Origin: Rotaria macrura
Taxonomy: Eukaryota; Rotifera; Eurotatoria; Philodinida; Philodinidae
Direction: 5' to 3'
DNA length: 64,000 bases
NCBI GenBank assembly: GCA_900239685.1
Contig: OENT01000045.1
Location: forward strand, 124,001-188,000
Below are positions 1 through 14,718 of this stretch, in pieces. The notes under the pieces were generated by a model. That model did not search any database. It worked only from the letters and a program-made list of their open reading frames with translations, and was not told the DNA's origin. The position numbers were made by a program, and so were the translations under genes. Each line of letters starts with the position of its first letter. The first letter of the stretch is position 1.

Positions 1-417
1 TTTATGTGTACCGGATTCACTGAAGAAAACATTTTCACTTCAGCAATGTCAACCAAATATTAGTCATGATAGGAATTCTACACGGATTTGTCGAACGGGA
101 AATGGAACATTTCGTTTATTTCCACAGTGTGCAACAAAAGATGTTTGTTTCTTATCGATAAAATCAAGAAATCGTATGTTAGATCATTTAAAATTTATGC
201 TTTCTATTTTGAGAGATGTCGGATATTTTTCATAGGGATTGCTCAATGCAATACACAAATGGCTGTAGTAGGTACATGCAAAAAATCGTTGAAACGTTAC
301 ACTTACGACTCGAAACAACGGCAATGTATTCCATTCAATTATTCAGGTTGTGGTGGAACAACCAATCGGTTTTATCGAAAACTAATGTGTGAAAAATTAT
401 GTGTGAAACCAAAATAG
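1..417 (+). CDS. Kunitz/BPTI-domain secreted protein, 3' part (5'-truncated by window edge)
   Basis: Two exons are visible. The first runs from the window edge to 173 (open in frame 3) and encodes a Cys-rich stretch. A GTATGT donor at 174 and a CATAG acceptor at 234-235 join it in phase to exon 236-417, ending TAG. Exon 2 carries one Kunitz domain with six cysteines spaced 9-15-7-12-3. The usual first spacing is 8, so the first loop is one residue longer than in BPTI. The GCGGT and NRF features typical of the family are present. The residue after the second Cys (P1 site) is Lys, which in this family predicts inhibition of trypsin-like serine proteases; that is inference. The upstream cysteines (at least five in about 55 residues) suggest a second disulfide-rich module I cannot name. 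The start and any signal peptide lie outside the window. Confidence 0.8.
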
Positions 418-2791
418 ACCCATATACATTAATGGTCTATCGTAATGCGAAAAAAAAATTGAAGATTGCATGTATGAATGTAATTCGATTGTGGTTTAGA
501 GAAAGTAAACTGTAAAAAATAGAGGAAAAGTACATGGATGAACCAAAAACGAGAAAGAAACATCGAATGGGAAGCAGATAAGTATTTAAAAAGTTCTAAG
601 AGAAGTATTAAAAAGGTCTCTCAACACATCCTGTTGTTATTAATGCATTATCGCATGTAGCTATTAATAGCAATCAATATGATAATTCAATATGAACCTT
701 GAAGCACAGAGAACAATATAGAAAAAGTTTGAAAAACAGTATCATTTCATGTCATCTATATTTAGTGCTTGACATCGTCAAGAACAGCAATGAAGTAAAA
801 TTTTATTATACGTTAAAACATGATTATTAAATGATATTCGTTAAATCTAATCAAGAGAATAAATCATATAGATGACTGACAGATTATGTTTTTGTACATC
901 AATTAATCCTTTAGATCTATGTTGTGTCTATCATAATTTCTCGTATAATATAGGTTCCTCAAAAAGATTTGACTAAATGTTAACAATATATAGTTATTTC
1001 TAATGATGATGATAGATTAGAATAACAAGAAATCTCAGTTAGGCGAGAGCAAATAATGATGTTTGATGCTGTAAAAATAAAAGAATGATAGAGTAGATCA
1101 TGTTCTATGTTTTTTTCTATGAATCCAACAGTAGAATATTATAATTTTCGTACGATGATCTCGAAAGCAAATAGAAAAAACCGAGATCATCTATTTAATA
1201 CATCTTATTGCTCAACATAAAACATGAACTGTGAAATACCATATCGTTCTATTTATAGAAATCTCACGGTTTAATTTAACTTGATAAAAAACAAATATCT
1301 TGAAAGAGATCTATTAAAAAAGAAACTTGAATAATGCCTATGGGTTCTTTTTCAAGTCTAATTCTAACACTGATTCATTGAAAGTCGATCATCGCTTAGA
1401 TACGTTGAAATCGCATTATATAGTAAGAACATATTGAGACTAATATGAAGATGTTATTATAAATGTCATTCTTGATGAATCTTTATATTTTACCTTTGAT
1501 TTCCTTTGTCTCGTGAATCATGCCAGGATATGTGGCATGACGATGCTCTTCCCTTTAAAATACTGAACAACTTTTCTTGAAAGCAACATATCTAATTAAA
1601 AACGGCTTTCTTCTTTATTATAATGACAATGGTTGGTTCAAGTAGAAACTCTATTATCAGAGCCAGTGGACCACTCTTAATCTAGATAAAGTACAACAAA
1701 ATATAAATTAAACAAATCTCTAGCAAGGGTTAAAAATTACATCGTTTTATTACATTTTTCTATTGTAGATTTTAATTTGACCGATTCGTTGAGTAGACTT
1801 TAATTTACTATAAGTTTAATCACTGTCTAACTGTATTATTCTCTCGAAACAAATCGACTAATAATGAAAATTATAAATTATTTGCTACAAAACGTCTTTC
1901 AATTCAATGTAAGTTAGATGAAAATCTAATCTTGCCCAATTCAATGTAATTTTTCTCTTTTGAATATGATCACAAAACTAATATAATTGAAATATCGTTC
2001 AGTCATTACGGATCATAAATAGAACTTTATTCAATTCATAGCAAAAGAAAAACGATCGTCAAGTGGTAGCTAGCTATTATTATCGATACTTTCCATTATT
2101 AAAATAATTGTTTATTGCATTCAGGAAACAGTATATTATTCAATCTATGTGAATTGTAAAGGTGAACTTTGAATTGTCTTTATAACTACATGTTATAGGC
2201 TCGAATAAAATAAAAATGAAATCTGAGTAAAAAATATATTCACCGTTGATTAAATCTTATTGAAGCTTATGTTTATTCAATCTAATCGAGTATATCTAGA
2301 TTAGACCGGCAGTCTTTCTCAACCTATACATCTTGATATACTCTTTCAATCAGAAAAACAAAATTAGCTTCAACAATACTCTTTTGAGAATACTGAGGTG
2401 TATGATCTAAAAACTATGGGCATGCTCCGATAATGGTATGTTTTTTGAAACATACCATGATATAAATCAGGAAATATTTTGGCATTGATGAACCTAAAAA
2501 ATGGAAAATCATGTCATGTGAGTAGAGATCAAACATCTAAGTGATCTACATTATGTAGATGCGTCTATCATCTATCTTCATATCCGTTTTGACTTCGTTT
2601 TGTATAGATGAATCCATGTATGAGATCCACAATATGAAGTACGACCTCTTCTCTTCTCCCGTGAAGATGTCGTAACTATAGTTTCTTCATCGATGAGTCA
2701 CACTAATGTTTATTTGTTGCAAAAACAACTGTTGTATTATTTTTAATGTTATCGATCTTTTGAATCTTAAAATCATTTGAAACAAACAAGT
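418..2791. other. Intergenic region, no gene seen
   Basis: AT-rich spacer between the Kunitz gene and PSMC6 with stops in all frames. The only structure I see is a perfect 11-bp hairpin at 2433-2458 (arms ATGGTATGTTT and its complement, 4-nt loop). The PSMC6 promoter should lie in the right-hand part, but no clear TATA box or initiator stands out from the AT background. Confidence 0.6.
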
Positions 2792-4618
<1,827 letters not shown>

Positions 4619-6143
4619 AATTTTTTTTTCTTAGTTTTAATCGACTTTCTTTTTCGTGTTATAATCGATGGTTATCTTAAGAAGAAAATAAAAACAAAAT
4701 ACGGAAACTTGAGGAAATTTTAAGGATGGACAAGATTTATCAAGGTAAATGGATTAGAAATGATAGCTGATTGTGTCGGATATCAGTCAAGTAACGGATG
4801 AAAAATTGGATCTCGTCATTTATTTATTACATGATCTATTTTGTTGTATGAATGTGTGCACGTCAAATGCGCATGATACATAGAAAGAAAGCCACGTGAT
4901 CCATATTTAATCTTCGTAGAAAATGATAACGTTGTAGCTACATCGAAATTCAACGTACTAATATAAAATAATCATAAATCATAGTCTAAAGCAGTGCGGT
5001 GACTGTAGTTTCAATATTAATATCAGTCTTCTTCTTTCGAAAGTGAAAGACATGACGGATTTATTCATTCAGCCGAAAATGTTATTCTTTTCTTTATAAT
5101 CTAGATTTTCGAGCATAACTATATTTTTAATATTGATTGATAAAAAATAGAAAGAATAGATACTAGAATTTCCTACAGTTTATTCGAATTACAAAATATA
5201 AAAACGATGAAATAGTTTTTATTTTACAAATGAATTCATCTCGTGTACACCTTGGATTATATCGAAACGGGAAGAATATGTCACGAGTGTGAGTAAAATG
5301 GTTAATCGAACATTCATAGCTCAGTATTCAATCATGATTATCAATGGTCTCTTGCATTTCAATATCTAAAATTGTGTCTTTGATGACATACATAGATAAA
5401 TTGATCGAACTTTCTTGTTTCAAACTTTCATGCAACTAACAAAGTCATACATAATGCGAAGGGTATGCCATAGAACAAAATGCAAATAACGAATCACATG
5501 AAATCAGTATCATAATGAGACATCTTTGTGAAATGAACTGTTTCTATAGACTTAAATTTGTAAATTCAGTTCGAAATATTTTTCTTAACCGATTGAAATC
5601 TTCATCAAAATATCAGATTATTTTCGGGAAAAAATTTTTCTCTTCTCATTATTATGTTTAATGAAACATTTCCAATGAAAACTATTTTTAATAGTTGGTT
5701 CTGCTTGTCTGTGAAAACATTCTTTTTTTACATTAGTTTTAGAAGAATATCATTTTCTTAACTACTAAAATATTTAGCTATCTTTTTTTCATAAGATGTG
5801 CCGTCGTATTCCAATCACATGTAATGTTTGGTAGGGGTTAAATGTGCATTAAGACAACATTTCTTTTTCTCTGTTCACCCTCGTACGCGGTTACACAGAA
5901 AGGACATATTCTATGTACCTTCTGTTAATATCTGGTTGGTTAAAAAAAAACTGGTTGAGAATAGGACGTGCATAGATTCACGAGGGGAGGAGGTCATTTA
6001 GCGGTCAAAGCAGTGCGCGACGTCCTTTTCCTTTTTTCTTCACTGGAGTATTTTTATTCTCTCTTTCATTACTACTATAGAGTTAGTTTCGACGTGCACG
6101 CGCACACAAAATACACTAGTGTCGACCAGTAGTCGCATCGAAG
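4619..6143. other. Intergenic region
   Basis: AT-rich, no ORF worth keeping. It holds the PSMC6 3' UTR (AATAAA at 4687-4692). Its last 150 bases are more GC-rich (GCGCGACGTCC, GCACGCGCACAC) and probably form the promoter or 5' UTR of the gene starting at 6144; that is inference from position and composition. Confidence 0.55.
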
Positions 6144-9100
6144 ATGCCATCGCACAAGACTCCGCGCTATTGTTTATACCGAACTTTTGTTGACGCTTAT
6201 ATGAAAGGTCATCCTTCGATGACTCGATGTGTAAGTTCAAAGAACTTTTCGTGATTTTATACTTTACTCATGTCCTGAATTTTCTCGTTTGTTTTTAATC
6301 CATAGCTTTCTCATACGGCAGCACAAAATGAATGGAATGAGATTAAAAGGGATGAAAAACTAGTTAAAGAAAAAATTGACGAATATCTTGCCACATATAA
6401 TTCAACAAGTGCATCAGGTTTAACTCCTGCAGAAACTGAACCAATTAAAAAAACTCGAGGTCGAAAAAAGAAAGCAGAAGTAAGCAATGACGAGGAAAAG
6501 AGTAAAGGCCGCAAGGTAAAGCGACGTCGAAAACGAGACCCTTCATCGGAGATTGAAAATGACTTGATGAATCAAGCTGAGGGAACACAAGGTCAAGAAG
6601 AAGAAGAAGAAGAAGAAGATGTAGGAGGAGGAGACAACGAAGAACAACCTGGTGATGATCCGACAACAAACAACAATGGCAGCGAACAGGAGAAAAAAGG
6701 AACAAAGAAAACTAAAGAAAAAATTCGTACGGCAGCTGAAATCCTGGCGAAAAAAACTCGAGCTCCAGCTCAAGAAAAAGTTTCCAAAGAAATCTATGAA
6801 ATCAATGAACGAATTATTCAATTAGTTCAAGTAAAAAATATGGGCATGGCAACAGCTGAACAAGAAAAACAGTTAAAGAAACTTTTAGTTGAACAAAAGA
6901 AAAAAGCCAATGATTTAAAACGACTCAAAGCTGAACAAACAGCTAAAAAGCGTGCACGAGAAATAAAAAAAGTAAGAAAACTTTATATTCATAGATAATA
7001 AAAAGAAGAAATACTTATTTTGATTTCGTCGTATCGTTTTTTTCTATGTTTAGCGTAAAATTGAAGCATTATGTGAAAAAAATCCTGAGCTTGCTACTGA
7101 ATTAAATAAAATCTATCGACCAATTATTGGTCGACCACCAATCGAAGAAGAATGTCCAGATTTATTACAAATCATTGAGGAAATTGCAAAAGTTGGTGGT
7201 GCTGCCGATGATAATCGACGGTCACAAACTATTCGACCTTGCTTAACATTAGATGATTTACGTGAAAAAATAAAAGAACGTGGTTATGATATTAAACGAT
7301 CGACACTTTACTATCGGTAAGAAGATATACATTAAGTTTTGAATCATAGATAGACTAGATCAGATTTCTTAATCAATAGTCAGTACAGTGGAACATTGGT
7401 TGATTCGAAATTTTTGTTCTAAACTTCAATATTCCTTTTCTTTATAATCGTACTTCACAAAAATTAAAAGATTTCAATAGTACTAAGTAGTAATATCATC
7501 GGTGTACTAGGGATAGTATGTTCTAGTATTTACTGATGGAGAGTTCTTGTTGAGCATGACGTTTATTCATGAGATCTAAGACAATCAGTCATGGTTTTAA
7601 ATCTTTAGTAATATTGAAAAATTAATTGTAGTAGAATAAGATTTTTATGGAAACCTATCTCAGACGTATCGAGAGCGTGACTAACATACATCAAACATGA
7701 GTGAAACGGTCGACGGTTAAGCAACTTGTTTCTTATGGAAGACAAGTAAGTTCACAATAGGAGCTATTCATTACTTTGAATATTGTTGAGAAAGTTTTAC
7801 ACATTTTTCTGATTCGTACGATTCTATTTACTGTGCATTTTAATTTTTCATAATAATCCGAGATCTTGCGATGGACGTTACATTTCAATTTCATGTCTGA
7901 AAAACTTGATCTCTGCCGCATGAGAAACGAGAAATTCATTTGTTTCAAATAAACGATTGATTGTTAGTTTTTGCAATCCATATCTAATGAGATGATCTGT
8001 TCCTTAACACCATCGTTATTTGTTCATAGGATCTAAGTTTTATTTTAACTTAATATTAGATTATTACCACATCGTTCGAATTCTATTGATGGTAAAAAAC
8101 ATGTTCGAACAGTTCCTGTACGTTTACGAAAGGCTCAAAATGATGAACATAGCAAACATGAAGGTTTTCTATTCTTGAAAAATATGTATAAATCATACTC
8201 TACTTCGTTTTGTTCTTTGTTTCTAATCAGATGGTCACTTTGCAACAGCAACAATACGATATATAAAAGATTTAGCTGGTATATTTGGCAATGATGTCGT
8301 TTTTTTCCTTTCACAAGATGATAAATGTAAAGTACCAATTGGTTTACCGGCTGCAAAAATTCAAGCACCTATGCTTATGCATTTGGACTATCGTGTTCGT
8401 TTACCAGATCACGATTGGACAGTTGCACCTCGCCATCAGTTAACACCAAGGTACATTACTAATTATATCAGTGTCTTTTTTTTACGACTATGACTAAACC
8501 TAGCAAAATAACATAGTGTCTGTGTCGCTCTCTTCTTCTAGTGTCTATGCTGCTTGCATGATGAATGAGAACTATGATGTTGGTTATTCAGGTCCAACTT
8601 ACATTGCTATCCGTTCAGCAAAACATGATCGAAGTGATGCTAGTAGTCATGCATGTGACTTTGATCGGCTTGTTGGACTTAGAGAATTCGACAAATCAGT
8701 TCGAGACTATACAGGTCACGTTAAACCAATTGTCATTATTACAGTTGATGGTGGTCCAGATGAAAATCCACGTTTTCCAAAAACATTGGTTGCTAGTATA
8801 AGAAAATTTCGTAAATACAATCTAGATGCACTTTTTGTTCTTACACATGCACCTGGTCAATCAGCATATAATGTTGTCGAACGACGTATGGCACCGTTGT
8901 CACATGATTTAGCTGGCTTGATTTTACCTCATGACCATTTTGGTACACATTTAAACGATTCAGGTGTGACAGTTAATCCAGAATTAGAACGAATTAATTT
9001 CAAAAAAGCTGGAGAAGTTTTAGCTGAAGTATGGTGCGGTTCAGTCATCGATGAATATCCTGTTGTAGCTGAATATATTGATCCACCGTCATCAACTGAA

Positions 9101-10070
9101 GATGAAACACGTTTAGTTGATGTTAATCTAATAGTGAATAATATTTTAGATCTGTAAGATTGTATGTCATTTTAAGATGAGACAATCGTTGACGATCATT
9201 TTCTTTCTAGTGTATGTGAAGAAGAAGAAGCTGAAGAACCCATTGAACGTCGTATTCGACAAACTGATGAATATTATCAAGAAAAAGTTCGTCCACCACG
9301 TAATACATCAAGTGCTGATTTTTTACGAGATGCACCGAAATATGATATTGATGAGTAAGTTTTTGAAAGCTTCAAGTTAAAGAAAACTTTCAAATCTTTA
9401 TTACTGCTATTGATTATTATTGTTTAGATATTGGTGTGCTACACATGTTCTTCAAACACAATATACAATACAAATAATTCGTTGTAATTCAGTAACATGT
9501 TGTGGTCCATGGCGTTCAAATTATATTCAAGTGTTTCCACATCGATTTCTTCCGGCACCAGTACCATTCGAACGAACACCACGTGGTATTGCCATGGCCG
9601 AACGTGATTATCAAAAAGGTGTTTTCTATGGATCATTAATACAACGCATTCAATTTCATGGTGTTGTCATGCAGCATACACAAAATGATGTATTACCATT
9701 TGATTATTGTTGTGCAAGTGTACGAAAAGAATTGAAAAGACGTGTTTGTTCAATATGTAAACAATATATTCCATCGGCTTATCGAATGAAAAATCATTAT
9801 AAAATCCATCAACAACAGTATGCTTCGAATTGTCTTGATTATGATGAAGAGATGTTACTCAATGGCAATGCGACTGGTCGTGAACAAAATGGAGATGACG
9901 ATAATGACATACTTAGTAGTCAACGACCATTACCAGGTCTATCTCATCCATCATCAAATGGCGTTGTTATTTTTTCGGATATGCTTGATTGGTTGAAATC
10001 TGATTTTGAAGAACTTGAATTGAAAGAACAACTTATGAAAGATGTTGACAAAAAGAAACAGATAAATTAA
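6144..10070 (+). CDS. DDE-transposase-like multidomain protein with HTH and C2H2 zinc finger (ISAzo13/rve-like core), possibly domesticated
   Basis: Eight exons: 6144-6230, 6306-6971, 7054-7316, 8060-8163, 8231-8450, 8542-9153, 9211-9354 and 9428-10070, all phase-consistent, giving 912 residues. Order: Lys/Arg- and Glu-rich disordered segment (about 60-180); coiled coil (about 185-265); conserved block with GRPPIEE and an HTH-like stretch (TLDDLREKIKERGYDIKRST, about 316-335); a core with SQDDK (D403/D404), ITVDGGPDENPR (D516) and APGQSAYNVVERRM (E560), then LILPHDHFGTHL; a Cys-containing domain; and a C2H2 finger (C806, C809, H822, H826; spacing 2-12-3). The D-G-G-N and PG-S-x-N-x-x-E pattern resembles ISAzo13-type DDE transposases, with 43 residues between the second D and the E. 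I recall similar uncharacterised proteins in sponges and molluscs, from memory only. No terminal inverted repeats were seen, and the multi-exon structure favours a host gene. AATAAA lies near 10392. Confidence 0.82.
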
Positions 10071-12517
10071 TGAATCTTTTCATTTCGTCTATTCGATTTT
10101 GTACACTGCAATGTGTGTGCTTGTATGTTTTACATTAATTTCCTCTTGTCGTTGTAGTTCTTTTTAGTCAATTTCATGTAACACACATTTAGAGATGTTT
10201 GTTTTTTCTTTCGTTTCTTTTTATTAATCTTAGTGTCTACTCCTTCTTTTTTCTGTCTTCTCAGTGAATGAGTACAAGTGAACAATTGATAACCAACTAG
10301 AACATTTGAATTGAAGTTTTTGTTTTTCCGTTGTTTTGAATGCGACAATTTTCATGAAAAAAAACCGATAGAGCATTTTTGGATGTTTAAAAATAAAATA
10401 AACTTGAACTCGCCGCTGAAATATCCTTATCATGTAAAAAACCAAAAAATCTATGTTTAAAGCCTGCCCTCAAGAATAATCATAGATCATTTATGCAAAT
10501 AATTCTATCACATGAAAACAAAGAAAAACAATCACCGAAATATGTATGGTCAATTAGTTGAATTTGATTCGTTGAAATACATGGAAATAATCTCAATCAT
10601 AGTTGAATATGAATAAAGATTACAGTAAATTGATCTAAATCGTAAAAATTTCTTTCATATGTATTTTGTCAAACTTGAATGTACTATAGTTAAACAATAA
10701 AAGAACTCCATATGAAGAATACATAGATAACATGTTTTACAGACTACGTGGTTGCTGTAGTATTTAGTAAGTTCTTTTTATTTTTCATGATTTTTGCCAA
10801 TGATGATAGTAGTTCTTTACAAAACTGTTTCGCATATGTTCTAGTGATAGTCAGAGATGCGGAAGAAAACAAGTTTTTGAATTTCACTTTAAAAAAACGA
10901 CTCAATGATGTTCTTAAACTGATGTTTTCTATACTACCTATTATGGATAGGTTCAACATAGTCAATCTCAGTGTACATCAGTGAATGGGCTGTGTTTCAA
11001 ATTTCACTTTTGAAGATATAACTATATTCTCTATTGAGAATTTGTTAGGTTCACTGCGAAGTTTGATAGGAGCTTAACTTTCGTTTTCAAGATTTTCAAC
11101 TACTAGAGACAACAACAGATCATTGCAAGGGGTTATTTGATGCAAATCCTATACAGACATTTTTTGTCATTCTCTGAAAAAATAGCTTGACGAAACTGAA
11201 AGAAAAACAGAAAAATAAAAACAGGTGTTATTCCATGTAGATATGATTCATGGTAGTCTTTTTCCTTTCGACATTAATTCTTTATCTGTCTAAAAGTTAT
11301 AGTAAACATTGCAGAATTTCTTAACATCACATGTATGGTACTATGACACTCCTTTTTGATAAATTGCATCTTTCATTTGTATTCATCATTCAGAAGCGTC
11401 TTCATTCTCAATAATTCAATCGAATACAATAATGCTCTCAAGCATCATCAGGCTTAAGTCTTCTAATGCAACGCAGTACAAAAGATTGGCCGACTATGCA
11501 TGATACGATAGAGTTTTATTTAATTAAAAATCAAATTTTTAAATCAAGAAAATTGATAACTAGATAGAATCATTAACTTTCATGACTACCGTTTCTAATG
11601 ATCAGCGTATTTATATTCGATTCAGCAATACTAACTAGACATGATTTCCGGAAGAAATCAATACAGCTTTGCTAATTATTAAATTGTTTCGAACTCTATC
11701 TCCTTTCAATCAACAATCGCGTACACGTCATCAATGAGCCTATTATCGTACCGATCAGGAGGAGTAGTTCAATATTGTATGTTTCGAACAAATGCTGAAT
11801 ATAGAAAACCAATCAACCATTTTATCAAATTTAAAACTCTTTGAAATTCTAAATTATTTTAATAAAAATACATCATTTAGACATTTCTTGACAGATTAGA
11901 GATAATGTACAATTTGTTCTTTATTTCATAGAGGAAAACAAAAAGATTACATTAAATCTCTCGGTTAAATACCTTCACATCATAAATACTTTTCATGACG
12001 TTTTCAATGAATAGTTACCTTTCGTGTACTCTGTCTGCATGTGAAATTAACGTGAAGTCCTCGATCATTGTTAAAATGTCATTTGATAGAAAAATGTACA
12101 AAATCGAATAAAATCCAAAATTCAAATCGTTTAATACTTATAATCAATCGAATTCTAAACATTTATATGATCTGCTGTCTTTGAGCACTGCAAACATGAT
12201 TACGTGGATTTTTTTCTTCATATCATCTGCTATGATTCATATTCGATTCCAGGGTTTAGATTTGTGTAATGTACATATACAGAAAATCGAACTGCTTTCT
12301 TCTTCTTCGTTAGTCATATTTTCTCATTCTGCTTATTACATGTTCGTTATACTAAATAAGCTACGTACACAGAGTGATCATCGAACTTTTCGTTATAGTC
12401 TATTTGTTTTTCTCTCTATAGAATATTTCAATGTCTAAGAAGTAATGAATGAAAATTGATCTTTAACTCTTAGAATAAATTGTTTAAAAAGACAACGAAA
12501 AACACATCGAAATTTAA
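10071..12517. other. Intergenic region, no gene seen
   Basis: Begins with the 3' UTR of the DDE-like gene (AATAAA pair near 10392 and 10397). The rest is AT-rich, with short ORFs lacking any family motif or splice-supported extension. An ORF at 10748-10984 is Phe/Leu-rich low complexity and not convincing. No RNA gene was recognised. Confidence 0.55.
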
Positions 12518-14718
12518 ATGGGTTGTAGACATTCTTCGTCACCACCGGCATCGCCAATTAAATTAGAACAAAATGGAGATCCGGTTATTTTAAAAAGTAA
12601 AATATCAATTCATCATACCCAAGTAATTGATCGACGTAATTCAAATGGGTACAAATCATCTAAACTATTAATAGCAACAAAAAAAGTAAATTAGAACATT
12701 GAATATATTTTTCTATCAGAAAAAAAACAATAAAACACCTTTAGATACGTCGTTCATTGTCTCCTCTAAAATTTCCATTGACAGCATTATCTCTCGAAAA
12801 GATTCTTGATGGTCGTAGTGAATGTTTAGTGAAAAGATTCGAACTCGATACACCTTGTCTTCTACTTGATGTTTCACAAACACATACATTATTAGTTGAC
12901 GGTAGAAAACTTCGTTTAATTAATATGGAAACAATGAATATGGAAACAAATATTTTGCCCATGGATTGTAAAGATATTCAAGAAATAGTTTGGTCATCAA
13001 AACTTAATGTATTTCTTATTCTTACAACTGATCAATTATATCAAACGGCGAGTGAACATTTACTTCCCATACCTATTCATCAAATTCAGGTTAGATAATT
13101 GATGAATCAATAGATCGAATTTTATTTATAAAGTCTACGTAAAAGATTGTTTTGTAAGTCTAAGTTATAAAACTAGGGATCTCAAGTTTAACTTTCTTCG
13201 ATTTTAAAGTGTCTCTTTCATTCATTTTGAAATAGTCAATTGAACGATTTTCTTTTATCAATCAATTTCTTAGTTTCAAAATAAACCAGGTTCTGTTACA
13301 TATGTAGAATTAGTATCAATGGATAGCAGAGTTCAGTATACTCATTTTGACTCATAAAAATATGTTCCCATAGTTGACAAGTTGGAAATTTGATTTGATC
13401 TTTGGTTTTTTTTTTTTGAAAATCATTTACTCCTCGAGTTTGAGATATATGAGATTACGGTGTGATTTTCCATATTGCTCGAATAGAATGCAGCATTGTG
13501 ATAAAGAAACTATCTTAATGTTGAAACATCTTTGTTAGTGAACTATACGATTGAATTATTTCTAGTCACAAATCTATCGATGAATAGTAAATCATAATAT
13601 ATTCTTGTAAATCAATCTTATTTTTTATCTTTCATGCTTGTGCAATTTTCATCTTTTTATTTACAAAAATTCTAATATATGATTTCGTAGAAGTTTTGAT
13701 GTCTTTTATTTATTTTTCCAAAGAAAAGGTTATTTCTAGCTAACAAGAAAGTTCAATGAACTTTGCACATATTAACGAGGAAACATGTATAACTGCTGGA
13801 AATCATTTATCGTAATCATTTGCAAAGGAAAAAAGCTCTGGAGAGAATTTGAGCCGATAGCTTGCTGACAAACTTGAATTTTTCGTATGAGTAAGTAACA
13901 TAGACATGAAAAGTTTCCACAGAGAACGGACGTTAAAAGTTTTCAGGATGATTTAATTGCATTGTATTTTTCAATACGACTACACTTTCAAAAATTTAGA
14001 TCATTGAAAACATCCATAACTATTTCGAAGTTGACGATAAATTCGAACTCGTCTAATGAATTTGAAATTTGTCAGATGTTCACAACGAGGAATAAAAGAA
14101 AAAAACTTGAGTACTTTCTGAAAATTTTATAGATTGTTCTGTTGGAAGCCTATACTTACGTGAAGATTATTCATTGTTTGTTAATATTTGTAGTTCATTA
14201 CCGATGGTCCTCGAAAATCATACATGGCCATAGATGGAGACGATTTACTTATCAATCGTTCATTTGGATATGATATTCGTCGTTATTCATTAACAAATCT
14301 TTCTCTTGTTCAATCACCTAGTGCATATTTCGGAAGTGAAAATATTTGTGTAACAACTATTCGATTGAATTGTTTTAAAATTCTTGCTCTAGCTATTTCT
14401 ATTGGTAAACAACAAATGATCGATTTAGTTAATCTAAATACTGATCAACTTATTCATAGAATCCATCTTGATTCTAATGAAAATATTCTATATCCAATTG
14501 ATTTACATAGTAATGGACAATGGTTGGCTAAAACATGTGTACCTTGTGTTAATATTGGCCATTGTTTAATATCATCAGATGGACACATACAAAAACTTAA
14601 ACTTTTTCCTAATCAAGATAATTTCATACGTTCATTTTGTACAAGTTCTGATAATCGATGGTTACTTGTTGGTCGACAACACGCACTTGAACTATACCAA
14701 CCTTGTATATCATCATGA
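12518..14718 (+). CDS. N-myristoylation-motif protein, beta-propeller-like, function unknown
   Basis: Main model: exons 12518-12685, 12745-13089 and 14194-14718, all phase 0, 345 residues. The N-terminus MGCRHSSS has Gly2, Cys3 and Ser6, the standard pattern for N-myristoylation plus palmitoylation, so membrane-tethered localisation is likely (inference). The body contains repeated beta-strand-like units such as LLLDVSQTHTLLVDGRKLRL, SSKLNVFLILTTDQLY and CTSSDNRWLLVGRQHALELY, reminiscent of WD40 or NHL propeller blades but without canonical WD dipeptides. I cannot name the family. The last intron is about 1.1 kb, far longer than neighbouring introns, and contains a coding-like stretch at 13274-13336 reported separately. 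The start ATG is the first in frame after upstream stops. AATAAA lies at 14870. Confidence 0.62.
13274..13357 (+). other. Candidate alternative or disrupted exon inside the 1.1-kb intron
   Basis: After a T-rich tract and TTAG acceptor, frame 0 (matching the upstream exon) reads 27 codons to TAA at 13355. The first 21 codons (FQNKPGSVTYVELVSMDSRVQ) look like coding sequence. Joining codon 21 directly to exon 14194 keeps frame, but the junction would need a TA..AG or GT..TA intron. Either this is an alternative 3' terminal exon (198-residue isoform), a non-canonical intron, or damage to a donor site. Confidence 0.4.

Noticed and set aside
6311-6821. Several minus-strand ORFs rich in Phe/Leu/Ser
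   Set aside because: Antisense shadows of the Lys/Glu-rich exon of the DDE-like gene.
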